This document shows, one piece after another, positions 1-7,869 of a DNA stretch of 16,439 nucleotides. The notes beneath the pieces were generated by a model, which did not search any database, was not told the origin of the DNA, and saw nothing but the letters and a program-made list of their open reading frames with translations. How positions within the stretch are numbered: the first letter of the stretch is position 1; each line of letters opens with the position of its first letter. This DNA comes from an uncultured Sediminibacterium sp. (GTDB lineage: Bacteria; Bacteroidota; Bacteroidia; Chitinophagales; Chitinophagaceae). The position numbers and the translations under genes were made by a program. The stretch lies in NCBI GenBank assembly GCA_937907555.1, contig CALEST010000285.1:1-16439 (forward strand), given 5' to 3'.

Positions 1-71
1 ATTTTAACAATTTTATAATATATTGATTTTTAATTTATTATGAGTTATTCGAAAAATCGCTACATTTTTGG

Positions 72-79
72 TAACTTTG
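72..79 (+). promoter_or_regulatory. Possible -7 promoter box of the GntR-family gene
   Basis: TAACTTTG fully matches the Bacteroidota -7 consensus TAnnTTTG. It would place the transcript start near 85, about 25 nt before the ATG at 112. No convincing TTTG -33 element is seen upstream, and bases 1-71 are very AT-rich, so a chance match is possible. Confidence 0.35.
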
Positions 80-111
80 GATTTCGCAAATAATAAGTAA
101 TACATAATCTA

Positions 112-819
112 ATGACCCTGGCTTTCATTAAGAATGAAATAAAACCCATGGACACTAGTAGCCTGGTGGACAAAGTGGAAGACAGCCTGGTAGATCTTTT
201 GCAAAAAAGAAAGCTCTCGGTGGGGGACGTGATTCCTAAGGAAATTGAACTGGCGGAAGCATTAGGGGTTAGCAGAACAGTGGTAAGAGAAGCCCTCACC
301 CGTCTTAGAATTATGGGTCTGATTGAGTCGAAAAAGAAGAAGGGATCGGTTATTACCAGCCCCGATATTTTTGGATTGATGAGCAAGAGTATGAATCCGC
401 ATATTCTGGCTCCGGACACTTTGAAGGAAATTTTTGAAATACGATTGGTATTGGAAATTGGAATGGCTGACCTGCTGTTTCACAGAATCACCAAAGAAGA
501 TATTGCTGCATTGCGTCAGATTGTTTCTGATGAACCACCAGCAACCCAATATCATTTATTTAATATTGAACATGAAATTGCATTTCATGGTAAGCTATAT
601 GAAATAACAGGTAACGAAACCCTGAAGAAATTCCAGAAGATGTTGCTACCTGTTTTTGATTACGTTCATAACAGTGGTTTATTGAAAAAGCAACCCATGC
701 TTAAAACATTTGTATCTCATAAAGAGCTTGTTGAAATTTTAGAAAACGGTTCTCCTGAAGAATTCAGAAATGGTATGAGAAGCCATCTGGAGAACCATTT
801 TACCAGACTGTTTGAATAA
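112..819 (+). CDS. GntR/FadR-family transcriptional regulator
   Basis: Predicted cytoplasmic DNA-binding regulator of 235 aa. Residues about 16-80 form a GntR winged helix-turn-helix, with the family hallmark around residues 52-66 (GVSRTVVREALTRL) and a lysine-rich wing (KKKKG). Residues about 100-230 look like the all-helical FCD ligand domain. E155, H159, H203 and H225 are spaced like the metal-binding acid-plus-three-His set of FCD proteins, which often sense carboxylic or sugar acids; the ligand here cannot be told. An alternative start is the ATG at 148 (MDTSSLVDK), which loses only 12 residues before the first domain; neither start has a Shine-Dalgarno sequence. The target is unknown and may lie left of the window. 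Its stop codon directly abuts the stop of the convergent gene, with no intervening base. The family assignment is secure, the start is not. Confidence 0.9.
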   Translation: MTLAFIKNEIKPMDTSSLVDKVEDSLVDLLQKRKLSVGDVIPKEIELAEALGVSRTVVREALTRLRIMGLIESKKKKGSVITSPDIFGLMSKSMNPHILAPDTLKEIFEIRLVLEIGMADLLFHRITKEDIAALRQIVSDEPPATQYHLFNIEHEIAFHGKLYEITGNETLKKFQKMLLPVFDYVHNSGLLKKQPMLKTFVSHKELVEILENGSPEEFRNGMRSHLENHFTRLFE

Positions 820-2019
820 TCAATTCAACTCTTCTATCTCAAAATGAACCCTTAGCGTAAACCCAACTCCAGGGCGCTTGATATCAAAATAATTGGTGCC
901 GCTAAATAGATTTTTTAGTAAGACTTCTCTGAACTGGTTATTCTCTAGCATAAACTCTGAGGTATAAGGCATTTCCAGTTTAGTGACTTCATCAATTTCA
1001 GCTAAACTGCCTGCGAATCTTAGTTTGGCAGTTTCAAACTGATTCCTTGGTATGGTAAAAATGGTATTACCGCTATTAGGAATGGCTCGTTTCTCTCCTA
1101 TTGCTAATCGAACAGGATTGGGAGAGCCAGTGCTCTTTGATGGGAAATTGAAAAAATTAACGGAAAATACTTTGGCATTGGTAATGGCTTCTGCCACCAG
1201 CACACCCAGGTACTCTGCTTTGTTTTTAATAGATGCATCATTCACTGTCTTTTCATCATCGGTATCAATATTCAGGGTCTCAATACTTTTTACCATGAAA
1301 CGAAAACTGGTGCTGGTTCTCGTTACATTCAGCAGCTGATCCTCCTCTTCTTCTTCAGGTGCTTTGTAACCGGGAAGTACTATCGGTTTATTGGCTTTAA
1401 TACTTTGTGGAAAAGCTTTGGTAAGATCAATCGGCTTGGCAATTGAACCAGTGCTGGTTCCGGCAGCAGCCCTGAACTCGAGACTGTCTACCTTTACAGC
1501 ATTGGATGTATACTCACTAATACTGGGGCTACTTACCCGTACCACAGGACTTTGATTGCCGATTGTCCAACTAAGGGATGCATGTTTTTCTACTACCGTT
1601 AATCGGGTGCTGTCGAAATTATTTTTATACAAAGCCAAGTATACGCGCTTGCCTCTTCCAAATGTTTTGCCATCTTTCTTCGTATCTGAAAGACGAACCA
1701 TGGGTAGTGCAATGATATATCGGTTGAGCGCTGCATCAAATAATTTTGCATCGAAAGTGCCGATATTATTCACATAAACACCATTCTCCATATCAATGCT
1801 GATTGGCTTGGTAGGTCGGGCAATAACGGTAAAAGGATCCACCATCTTTAGTGTATTGGCCTCAGGTGTGGCAAAAATGAGTTCTCTGGCAATACGGGTG
1901 ATGCCCGCATCAGGGCCACTGGTATGTTGTAAGGAATTGGTCCACTTGGTGTGTAAACGAAATTGTGCATTGGCTACAAAACTGGCGGAACACAATACGA
2001 ATAGGATGATATATTTCAT
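820..2019 (-). CDS. Exported protein of unknown function
   Basis: 399 aa. The N-terminus has a hydrophobic stretch ending in VANA-Q, which reads as a signal peptide cleaved after about residue 18, so the product should be exported. I do not recognise a domain. The mature part looks beta-rich, with alternating hydrophobic residues, a short acidic run (PEEEEED, residues 221-227), no cysteine beyond the signal peptide and no transmembrane segment; a beta-sandwich surface or periplasmic protein is a guess. It starts 22 nt after the OmpA-like gene on the same strand and has no promoter of its own that I can see, so the two are probably co-transcribed and may act together at the envelope. The stop codon abuts that of the convergent GntR gene, leaving no room for a terminator between them. 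Confidence 0.75.
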   Translation of the reverse strand: MKYIILFVLCSASFVANAQFRLHTKWTNSLQHTSGPDAGITRIARELIFATPEANTLKMVDPFTVIARPTKPISIDMENGVYVNNIGTFDAKLFDAALNRYIIALPMVRLSDTKKDGKTFGRGKRVYLALYKNNFDSTRLTVVEKHASLSWTIGNQSPVVRVSSPSISEYTSNAVKVDSLEFRAAAGTSTGSIAKPIDLTKAFPQSIKANKPIVLPGYKAPEEEEEDQLLNVTRTSTSFRFMVKSIETLNIDTDDEKTVNDASIKNKAEYLGVLVAEAITNAKVFSVNFFNFPSKSTGSPNPVRLAIGEKRAIPNSGNTIFTIPRNQFETAKLRFAGSLAEIDEVTKLEMPYTSEFMLENNQFREVLLKNLFSGTNYFDIKRPGVGFTLRVHFEIEELN

Positions 2020-2041
2020 ATACTGACTTTGTAAATAATAA

Positions 2042-3409
2042 TTATAGTTTAATGAATTCTACTCTGCGGTTAATGGCTTTTTCTTCCGGCGTTTTATTGG
2101 TATTCAAGGGAACGCTGGCGCCTTTTCCATCTGTCTGAATTCTGGATTCGTCTATGCCGAATCCATATACCAATCTCATTTTTACCGCTTCCGCACGCTT
2201 TTTAGATAAGACCATATTGGCTGCTGCGTCTCCATCGTTATCGGTATGACCAATGATTTTAACACTCACAGTAGCATTCTCTGCCAATACTTTTCCTATA
2301 TCGGAGAGAATGGTATTGCTCTCCGGTTTTATTTTATCGCTGTTTACATCAAACAAAATTTCATTGGTGCTGAACCTGCCTTCAGTAATTAATTTATTCC
2401 GGGTGTCTGCGCCTGCTACTGCATAGCGAAGATTGGTAAGATAGAGATCGCAGTCGTTAAAGAAACTTCTGAAAAAAGCAAATCCGTAATTGCCTGTTTC
2501 GGTAAAGAACCTGGGCACATCAATGATTTTATCTTCGTTCATATACACCCGAAGCCTTCCCTTCTGGCGCCATATGGAAACTTTTACAAACTGTTCACCT
2601 GTTTTTACATCCCACTGCGGCATCTTAATTTGATTGTCTATTTCCGGTCCATTGGTAGGATTGATGAAGATGCCCGCTTCTGCGGCACCGGGATGCAGAT
2701 AAACAATAGAAGTACCCTTAGAAAAAAAAGCATCTTTCATCAGGTCTTCCTGGATGGTGGTAAAATTCAATCCAAACCCTGACATATTATTGCTAGGGTC
2801 GGCATTAATACCTACCTGAAATTCAATCGTACAGTTTTCGGGTAGTTTTTGCATGGCATCGGGAACAAAGGATCCATTCTTGCTCAAGCGCAACCATTTG
2901 CCTTCTTTGTTTTCCAGCTTCACTACTTCGCCACTGGCATTGGTATTCATTTCTGCCGGAAAATCCCCTACTTCCAAGCGATCAAAATTGTCAAAATACA
3001 ATTGCTTCTCACCCGCAACAAAGTCGAACTTTCCATAAGCTCCAACCGATTGCGGACCATTTTTTACATTGGCTTTGCGGTCTCCGTTGGCAGTTTCCCC
3101 ATTCGCATCTTCGTCGTCCGCATCTCCTTCTTTTTTAGTTTTATTCTTTCCCTGATTTTTGTCACTATCAGCATTGGGCTTTTTCTTTTTCTTGAACCAG
3201 GCTCCACTGAGTAAACTATCCACTGCCGCATCTGCCTTATCGCCAATTTTATTGCCGATTTTGTCTCCTGTATTTTCAGCCCTTTGTTCTGAAGTAGTCT
3301 TTGTTTTTTCGGTAATGCGCTTGAGCAGGTTTTTCTTTTCTTCCTGAGCCTGAACAGCCAATTGCATGAACATACAGCTCAATAAGAACAATAACTTTAA
3401 AGAATTCAT
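2042..3409 (-). CDS. OmpA-family exported protein with LamG-like middle domain
   Basis: Predicted envelope protein of 455 aa anchored to peptidoglycan. The start at 3409 was chosen because it begins directly with a signal peptide (hydrophobic residues 5-20, cleavage near VQA-Q); the frame stays open to 3469, but that adds 20 residues that would spoil the leader. Residues 70-115 are a highly charged low-complexity linker (KKKKK, then D/E/N-rich). Residues about 137-335 look like a beta-sandwich of concanavalin/LamG type. Residues 344-455 are an OmpA C-terminal domain with GHTDNDG (387-393) and NRRVEF (447-452), carrying the Asp and Arg known to bind diaminopimelate in this family. It heads a two-gene unit with the unknown exported protein downstream and is divergent from the sigma-factor gene. 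No transmembrane barrel is evident. Confidence 0.85.
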   Translation of the reverse strand: MNSLKLLFLLSCMFMQLAVQAQEEKKNLLKRITEKTKTTSEQRAENTGDKIGNKIGDKADAAVDSLLSGAWFKKKKKPNADSDKNQGKNKTKKEGDADDEDANGETANGDRKANVKNGPQSVGAYGKFDFVAGEKQLYFDNFDRLEVGDFPAEMNTNASGEVVKLENKEGKWLRLSKNGSFVPDAMQKLPENCTIEFQVGINADPSNNMSGFGLNFTTIQEDLMKDAFFSKGTSIVYLHPGAAEAGIFINPTNGPEIDNQIKMPQWDVKTGEQFVKVSIWRQKGRLRVYMNEDKIIDVPRFFTETGNYGFAFFRSFFNDCDLYLTNLRYAVAGADTRNKLITEGRFSTNEILFDVNSDKIKPESNTILSDIGKVLAENATVSVKIIGHTDNDGDAAANMVLSKKRAEAVKMRLVYGFGIDESRIQTDGKGASVPLNTNKTPEEKAINRRVEFIKL

Positions 3410-3426
3410 AATGAAGGTTTTAGAAT

Positions 3427-3448
3427 GGTTACAAGCTTTAGTGTAACC
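3427..3448. promoter_or_regulatory. Perfect inverted repeat between the divergent ompA-like and sigma genes
   Basis: GGTTACA (3427-3433) and TGTAACC (3442-3448) form a perfect 7-bp inverted repeat with an 8-base spacer. It lies 17 bp upstream of the ompA-like start codon and about 70 bp upstream of the sigma-factor ATG. It could be an operator, or a hairpin in the 5' leader of the ompA-like mRNA. No T-tract follows on either strand, so it is not a terminator. The nearest promoter-like box for the sigma gene is TACCTTTT at 3494-3501 (7 of 8 to TAnnTTTG). Confidence 0.4.
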
Positions 3449-3517
3449 TTGGAAAAAAAGTAAACCCAAAAAAGAGATTATTTTTTTCCGATTTACCTTT
3501 TAAGGATATTTACACTA

Positions 3518-4030
3518 ATGATCAACAACAAGTCTTTTGACCTGGAACGTGTGTACACTGAAAATCGGGAGAAGTTCATTGGCTTTGCCCTTGGTTATTC
3601 CGTTTCAAAGGATACGGCCATTGATATTTATCAGGACGCTGTGGTTGCACTGATAGAGCAAATAAGAAAGAACAAACCCATAGCAGTGAAAAGCTCGGTT
3701 GCTACTTATTTGTTTGCTATTGGCAAATACATGTTGTTTCATCATTTAAAAAAAGAGAAAAAACCAACCATTGAAATAGAAGAACTACCCGAAATAGAAT
3801 GGGATTTTATGGAAGCTGCCCAAAAAGAGGAGCAAATTGTTTTATTGCAATCCTATTATGAAAAGATGGGAGCGCACTGTAAAAAGATTCTGCAGCTGTT
3901 CTATTATGAAGAGAAAAAACTGGAAGAGATTGTTCACTTGTTGGGATATGAAAATAAAGATGTAGTTAAATCGCAAAAATCGAGGTGCATTAAACAACTC
4001 AAAACACTAATTGCCGAACACAATGGATGA
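3518..4030 (+). CDS. ECF-type RNA polymerase sigma factor
   Basis: 170 aa, the usual size for an extracytoplasmic-function (group 4) sigma factor. Region 2 spans about residues 15-85, with the typical helix pattern around IDIYQDAVVALIE and a basic segment near residue 75 (HHLKKEKK). Region 4 spans about 115-165, with the helix-turn-helix CKKILQLFYYEEKKLEEIV followed by a basic recognition helix. The acidic linker (EIEELPEIEWDFMEA) is normal for the family. It should direct RNA polymerase to a small regulon, probably including envelope genes. The gene overlaps the next one by 8 bp (ATGGATGA contains start and stop), which points to translational coupling with the membrane TPR protein, the likely controller. 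It is divergent from the ompA-like gene with about 108 bp between start codons. The regulon is not deducible here. Confidence 0.88.
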   Translation: MINNKSFDLERVYTENREKFIGFALGYSVSKDTAIDIYQDAVVALIEQIRKNKPIAVKSSVATYLFAIGKYMLFHHLKKEKKPTIEIEELPEIEWDFMEAAQKEEQIVLLQSYYEKMGAHCKKILQLFYYEEKKLEEIVHLLGYENKDVVKSQKSRCIKQLKTLIAEHNG

Positions 4031-4637
4031 AGAATTAAAAATATCTACCGGTATTCACCTGGCAGAAAGAGCCGCAGTTAAAAAGCAATTGCAGGCTTTG
4101 GAAGCATCCATTGCGGCAAAAAAGAAGCGCTATATCTGGCAATGGGCAGCTGCTGCTTCCATTGTTGTTGCTGCCTTATTTACAACCCTTCAGCTTTTGC
4201 GTGGCCCCGATTATAATGCCCTTTTCTCTGCTTATTATGAACCCTATCCCAATACAATTGCACCTGTAGAAAGAACTGCCAATACCGATACCCGTTTATC
4301 TCAGGCATTTGCCTACTATGATGGTGGAGATTACGAAAAAGCCATCTATGCATTTCAGCAATTACAACAAAGCGATCAATGGAAAGACCTGCAATTGTAT
4401 ATGGGAATTGCTCAAATGTCACTGAACCAAAATGAAGCCGCCAGAAAAAATTTTGAAGCAGCCATTGCCACAAAAGGAGAAACGGCACCCATTGCCACCT
4501 GGTATCTCGGTTTGTTGTACATTAAAATGGAGCAGCCAGCAAAAGCGAAACCATTGATTCAATCAACGGCAGCAACCGACAACCCATTTGCAGGCAACGC
4601 AAAAAAGCTGGGAACTGAATTAGGCTTTCTTCCTTAA
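4023..4637 (+). CDS. Single-pass membrane protein with periplasmic TPR repeats, candidate anti-sigma factor
   Basis: 204 aa from the ATG at 4023; an upstream TTG at 4011 is possible but would only lengthen the overlap. Residues 1-36 are a charged, helical, probably cytoplasmic tail. Residues 38-60 are a transmembrane segment preceded by KKKR, which favours the N-in orientation. Residues about 90-190 form two to three TPR-like helical pairs (for example AFAYYDGGDYEKAIYAF and the pair around residues 125-150), expected in the periplasm. Its 8-bp overlap with the sigma gene and its topology match those of anti-sigma factors, but I see neither a zinc-binding ZAS motif nor a FecR domain, so the anti-sigma role is inferred from position and shape. 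It converges on the CHAT protease gene, and their coding ends overlap by 18 bp. Confidence 0.8.
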   Translation: MDEELKISTGIHLAERAAVKKQLQALEASIAAKKKRYIWQWAAAASIVVAALFTTLQLLRGPDYNALFSAYYEPYPNTIAPVERTANTDTRLSQAFAYYDGGDYEKAIYAFQQLQQSDQWKDLQLYMGIAQMSLNQNEAARKNFEAAIATKGETAPIATWYLGLLYIKMEQPAKAKPLIQSTAATDNPFAGNAKKLGTELGFLP

Positions 4638-7301
4638 GAACAAAAAGTAAGCGCCTGCTACAACCAGCAACACTGCTCCTATCAAAACAAGCCAGAACCA
4701 TGGGCCCGATGATGAAGTAAGGGGGGCATCATTCCCCGTTAGTATAAATCCACTCCAGAAATAAGGATGTGCATACAATGGATATTGGCTTACAAAATCC
4801 TGTTTTGCTTTTGACAATGCCGCTGCCTTATTCAATCCCTTATTTAAATACTGGTAAAACAAAACCATAATTGCTGCCGTCTCTTTGTCTGGTACCTGCC
4901 ATAAACTTACCACTGTACTTTTTACTCCTGCATAGGTAAAGGCCCTGGACAAACTCATCAGTCCCTCTCCCTCTACCAATTTACCCGCACCGGTATTACA
5001 GGCACTGAGTACCACCAATTCCAGAGGCATGGCTTTTGTGTAAAGTTCACTTAAATACAGCGGTTGGGCCTGATTGAACAAGAGGCAGGATTCATTGAAA
5101 TTGTTATCGTACAAAACCGCATGCGCAGCACAATGCAGCATACTGGCTTTGTTGGATTGATCGTAAAAATTTTCTTTGGAAGCAGCATTACCAGTAAAAG
5201 AATCTCCTTTGAATATGCCCGCTACCTGCTCTGCTTCTTCTTTGGCAAAGGGAAGCTTTGCTAAAGAAGCATTCTTATAAACCGTTTGTGTATAGTCCGG
5301 GGCAAAAGCGGCCAGTTTTGCTTTGTCAGTAGTGTTTCTGTTTTTCTGATGCAGGTACCACAAGGAAAGAGAATAGTTATAAGTAATGGGATAATGATTC
5401 ACCAAAAACTGTTTGGTTGCTGCATTGTACAGACTTTCAAAAGACAAATAGTTTAAAAAATTATCGGGGATAATGGTGAGTTGCTGCGGTTGAATTCCTT
5501 TTACCAGCTGCTCATACAATGCAGCAGACAAGGGCTTCCAATTGCTATTGGGTTTTTTAATCAATGCATTGTATGTATTTACTTTTTCAGCCAGCGCTTT
5601 TACGGTACCCAGCTGCTGGATGGCAATATCATCATGGGTAATCAATACACGGAAGGCATAATTGGTAGCCACATAATATTTAAGTATCGCCTGTTGGGGT
5701 TGCAGAAGTTGCATGCAGGCGTCTACAGAATAATTGGCCAGCGTAAAATTGGTAAATGCTTTTTGTTTAGTGGCTACTTCCTTCTCCAGTTTTTGTATGG
5801 CTACTACCTGTTCCTGAATTTTTGTTGAATAGTCTACTGTTTTCCCTTTTTCAATTTGTTCCTGCGACCAGAATTCCTTTTGTTGTTGTTGCCATTGCAG
5901 TTCATGCATCAACTTTGCAATCGGGGTATTTTGTTTTAATAACTGCAATTCAAAAGACTTGGCTAAATGAAAGGAAGTATTCTTCTCTATTTGCTCAAGA
6001 ATTCTTTTTTTAGGAAGATAAGCATTGGGATATTTTTCGATTGCAACAAACAAATATCCTTCCACAATTTTTTTGTGCAGGTTATTCAAGGTACTGTTGT
6101 AACTGCCTTTCTTGTAATACTCGCCAAACAATAAGGAAGCGGTTGATACCAGCTTCTCTGCTTTCTCTAAGTACAGGGGTTTCTTTTGTTGCCGATAGGC
6201 TTCAATAAAGATCAGTGCAGAACTGGCAAATATATTTACATAGCGACTATTGTTCAGTTGCTTAATCAGTTGAGGGTTAAAACTCAGTATCTGTTGGTTC
6301 GGACCAATATGGGTTTGCAAGAGGGAGAGTATATTCCGCTCCACCATTGCCATTGCTGGTGTATAATCCTGCAAACTGGCCATATTCATGGCTTTCATGG
6401 TTTCTAAACTGAAGCGGCTGATGCTGGTTGGTGGAAATTGAAAACTTTGTAAAGAGGATTCTACATGATACAGGGCTTTTTTATAGTCGCCCATTTCCCG
6501 ATACTGATTGGCCAGTTTGGAATGCGACAACATGATATTGAAAGAGTCTTTCAAGGCAGTGGCCGTTTGCAAGAAAGCATTGCCTGCCTGAATACCTGCG
6601 GCATGATCGGTTGAATTGTAATTGTAATAGTCACAGAGGCTGGAATAACAGGCAAGTAAATAAGACCTGTCGGCCTGTAATTCTTCTGAAGGACTTTGCT
6701 TTATTTCCTGTTGGAAACTTTGAATAATCGCTACGGCTTTTTTAGGATCATCTTCCAGTCCGGCAGCAATCACTTCCATTTTTCTAAGTATTCTTCTTGC
6801 GTAATAATAAGCAGGGGAAGCTTCATTTACTTTGAAGCGGGCTTTAAAGTAAGTGGCAAATTTTTGATAGGTATTCTGCAAGCCTTTGCTGTCGTCGTAT
6901 TCTCCGTAATAGTAATGCAGATTATTGTAGGCTGTTAAATAGTCTATTTCCTTGATCTGTGTAAAATGACTCTCCATTATTTCAATGGCTTTCTCTACAT
7001 AGTCTATTTCTTCTTTCTGATTTCCCAAACTGGAATGACTAAAAGACAATTCCAGATACACCAATGACTTGAGTGCAATGTCTTTTTTTAATTCTGCTAC
7101 ATGGTTCTTGAGCAGGTCCTGATACAATTCTATGGAAGCTACATATTTTCCTTCCTTGGAAAACTGCAAAGCTTTGTCCATTTTTTGTTGTGCAGTCTGG
7201 GCACTGCCTTGCAATTGCTGGGGATAGGCTTTCGGTACTTGTGCAAATGCCGCTGCAGAAAAAACAAAACATACAATTGCAATAGCCAACATCCTCCGCA
7301 T
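4620..7301 (-). CDS. Exported TPR-CHAT caspase-like protease with C-terminal membrane anchor
   Basis: 893 aa from the ATG at 7301, chosen because it opens directly with a signal peptide (MRRML..., cleavage near AFA-Q, residue 20-21); the frame reaches 7349, but that start lies inside a terminator hairpin. Residues about 35-480 are helical TPR-like repeats and 485-515 a probable coiled coil. Residues about 590-858 are a CHAT domain of caspase/separase type. The predicted catalytic pair is His727 in HCAAHA and Cys768 in LSACNTG, followed by the typical GEGLMSLSRAF and SLWQVPD blocks. Residues 867-890 form a membrane helix ending in RKKA, so the protease should face the periplasm on a C-terminal anchor. 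A weak promoter box (TTAATTTG on the minus strand, 7323-7330) precedes it. It is convergent with the sigma/TPR pair. The substrate is unknown. Bacterial CHAT proteins are often regulated proteases. Confidence 0.9.
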   Translation of the reverse strand: MRRMLAIAIVCFVFSAAAFAQVPKAYPQQLQGSAQTAQQKMDKALQFSKEGKYVASIELYQDLLKNHVAELKKDIALKSLVYLELSFSHSSLGNQKEEIDYVEKAIEIMESHFTQIKEIDYLTAYNNLHYYYGEYDDSKGLQNTYQKFATYFKARFKVNEASPAYYYARRILRKMEVIAAGLEDDPKKAVAIIQSFQQEIKQSPSEELQADRSYLLACYSSLCDYYNYNSTDHAAGIQAGNAFLQTATALKDSFNIMLSHSKLANQYREMGDYKKALYHVESSLQSFQFPPTSISRFSLETMKAMNMASLQDYTPAMAMVERNILSLLQTHIGPNQQILSFNPQLIKQLNNSRYVNIFASSALIFIEAYRQQKKPLYLEKAEKLVSTASLLFGEYYKKGSYNSTLNNLHKKIVEGYLFVAIEKYPNAYLPKKRILEQIEKNTSFHLAKSFELQLLKQNTPIAKLMHELQWQQQQKEFWSQEQIEKGKTVDYSTKIQEQVVAIQKLEKEVATKQKAFTNFTLANYSVDACMQLLQPQQAILKYYVATNYAFRVLITHDDIAIQQLGTVKALAEKVNTYNALIKKPNSNWKPLSAALYEQLVKGIQPQQLTIIPDNFLNYLSFESLYNAATKQFLVNHYPITYNYSLSLWYLHQKNRNTTDKAKLAAFAPDYTQTVYKNASLAKLPFAKEEAEQVAGIFKGDSFTGNAASKENFYDQSNKASMLHCAAHAVLYDNNFNESCLLFNQAQPLYLSELYTKAMPLELVVLSACNTGAGKLVEGEGLMSLSRAFTYAGVKSTVVSLWQVPDKETAAIMVLFYQYLNKGLNKAAALSKAKQDFVSQYPLYAHPYFWSGFILTGNDAPLTSSSGPWFWLVLIGAVLLVVAGAYFLFLRKKA

Positions 7302-7332
7302 TTGATTCAATTTGATTACGCACAAATTAATC

Positions 7333-7366
7333 AAAAAAAAGGGAAGCAAGTGTTATCCTGCTTCCC
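7333..7366 (-). terminator. Intrinsic terminator behind the GH127 remnant
   Basis: Reading the minus strand, GGGAAGCA and TGCTTCCC make a perfect 8-bp stem (7341-7348 with 7359-7366) around a 10-base loop. It is followed at once by eight T residues (7333-7340). It lies 19 bp after the stop codon of the glycosidase remnant and 32 bp before the CHAT start codon, so it should insulate the CHAT gene from transcription through the remnant. Confidence 0.85.
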
Positions 7367-7385
7367 GTCCAAAAACCCCCGTATG

Positions 7386-7775
7386 CTAATTGAACTGTAC
7401 GTCTAAATAAACTGAATGTCTACCGTATGAATCGTAAAACGGTTTAAAAACCACATCCCCAATATTGAATTGCAATTGCTTTGGATCGCCACTGATTGAT
7501 TTGCCAATATCATTTGCATCGAAACTGATTTTTCTCCACTCTTTTCTGGCTTCGGTTTCCTGAGCCGCCAATAAAATGGGGCCGTAAAATAAACTGGCAA
7601 TATTCTGCTGATCCATCACCGGATCTAAGTGAAACTGAAACGGCATTTTCACTTCTACTACATCGCCCGATTTCCAAACCCTGTTGATTTGTACATAGGA
7701 TCCAGGCACTGCTTTTACATTGGCTGGTTTCCCGTTCACTTTTACAGTATATCCTTTGGTGGCCCATCCGGGACG
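7386..7775 (-). pseudogene. C-terminal remnant of a GH127 (DUF1680) beta-L-arabinofuranosidase-like gene
   Basis: The minus-strand reading frame from 7775 to the TAG at 7386 encodes about 129 residues. They resemble the C-terminal beta-sandwich end of GH127/DUF1680 proteins: RPGWATKGYTVKVNGK, then PGSYVQINRVWKSGDVVEV, a YGPILLAAQE block and the terminal SVYLDVQFN. Full family members are usually well over 600 residues, so the catalytic barrel is absent. The frame is closed by a TAG at 7776-7778; a GTG at 7739 is the first plausible start but lies inside the homologous part. An adjacent frame upstream (residues TEFTV) could fit the family pattern just before RPGWA, which suggests a small frameshift. 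The response-regulator gene begins divergently at 7870, so the rest has been deleted. Pseudogene status is confident, family assignment fairly confident. Confidence 0.75.
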
Positions 7776-7857
7776 CTACTGTAAATTCCGTCCCTAGATT
7801 TCTAAATGGCTTGCGCACAGCTTCAAAATCGTATATCCCGTTAAAAACAGATAACAA

Positions 7858-7865
7858 TATATTTG
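7858..7865 (+). promoter_or_regulatory. Possible -7 promoter box of the sigma-54-type regulator gene
   Basis: TATATTTG is a perfect match to the Bacteroidota TAnnTTTG box. It ends only 4 bp before the GTG start codon at 7870, so a transcript from it would have almost no leader. No good TTTG is seen 19-21 bp further upstream, so the call is tentative. Confidence 0.4.
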
Positions 7866-7869
7866 TAGT

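Noticed and set aside
2849..3214. Plus-strand open frames inside the ompA-like gene
   Set aside because: They mirror the charged low-complexity linker and the LamG-like part of the real gene and have no recognisable features.
3410..3469. Longer N-terminus for the OmpA-family protein
   Set aside because: It would put 20 mostly polar residues in front of a clean signal peptide and run through the inverted repeat at 3427-3448.
7302..7349. Longer N-terminus for the CHAT protease
   Set aside because: The extra 16 residues precede a perfect signal peptide, and their start codon lies in the terminator hairpin of the preceding remnant.
7510..7857. 115-codon minus-strand frame overlapping the GH127 remnant
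   Set aside because: Most of it is out of frame with the recognisable GH127 sequence. Only a few residues near 7780-7795 may belong to the original gene before a frameshift.
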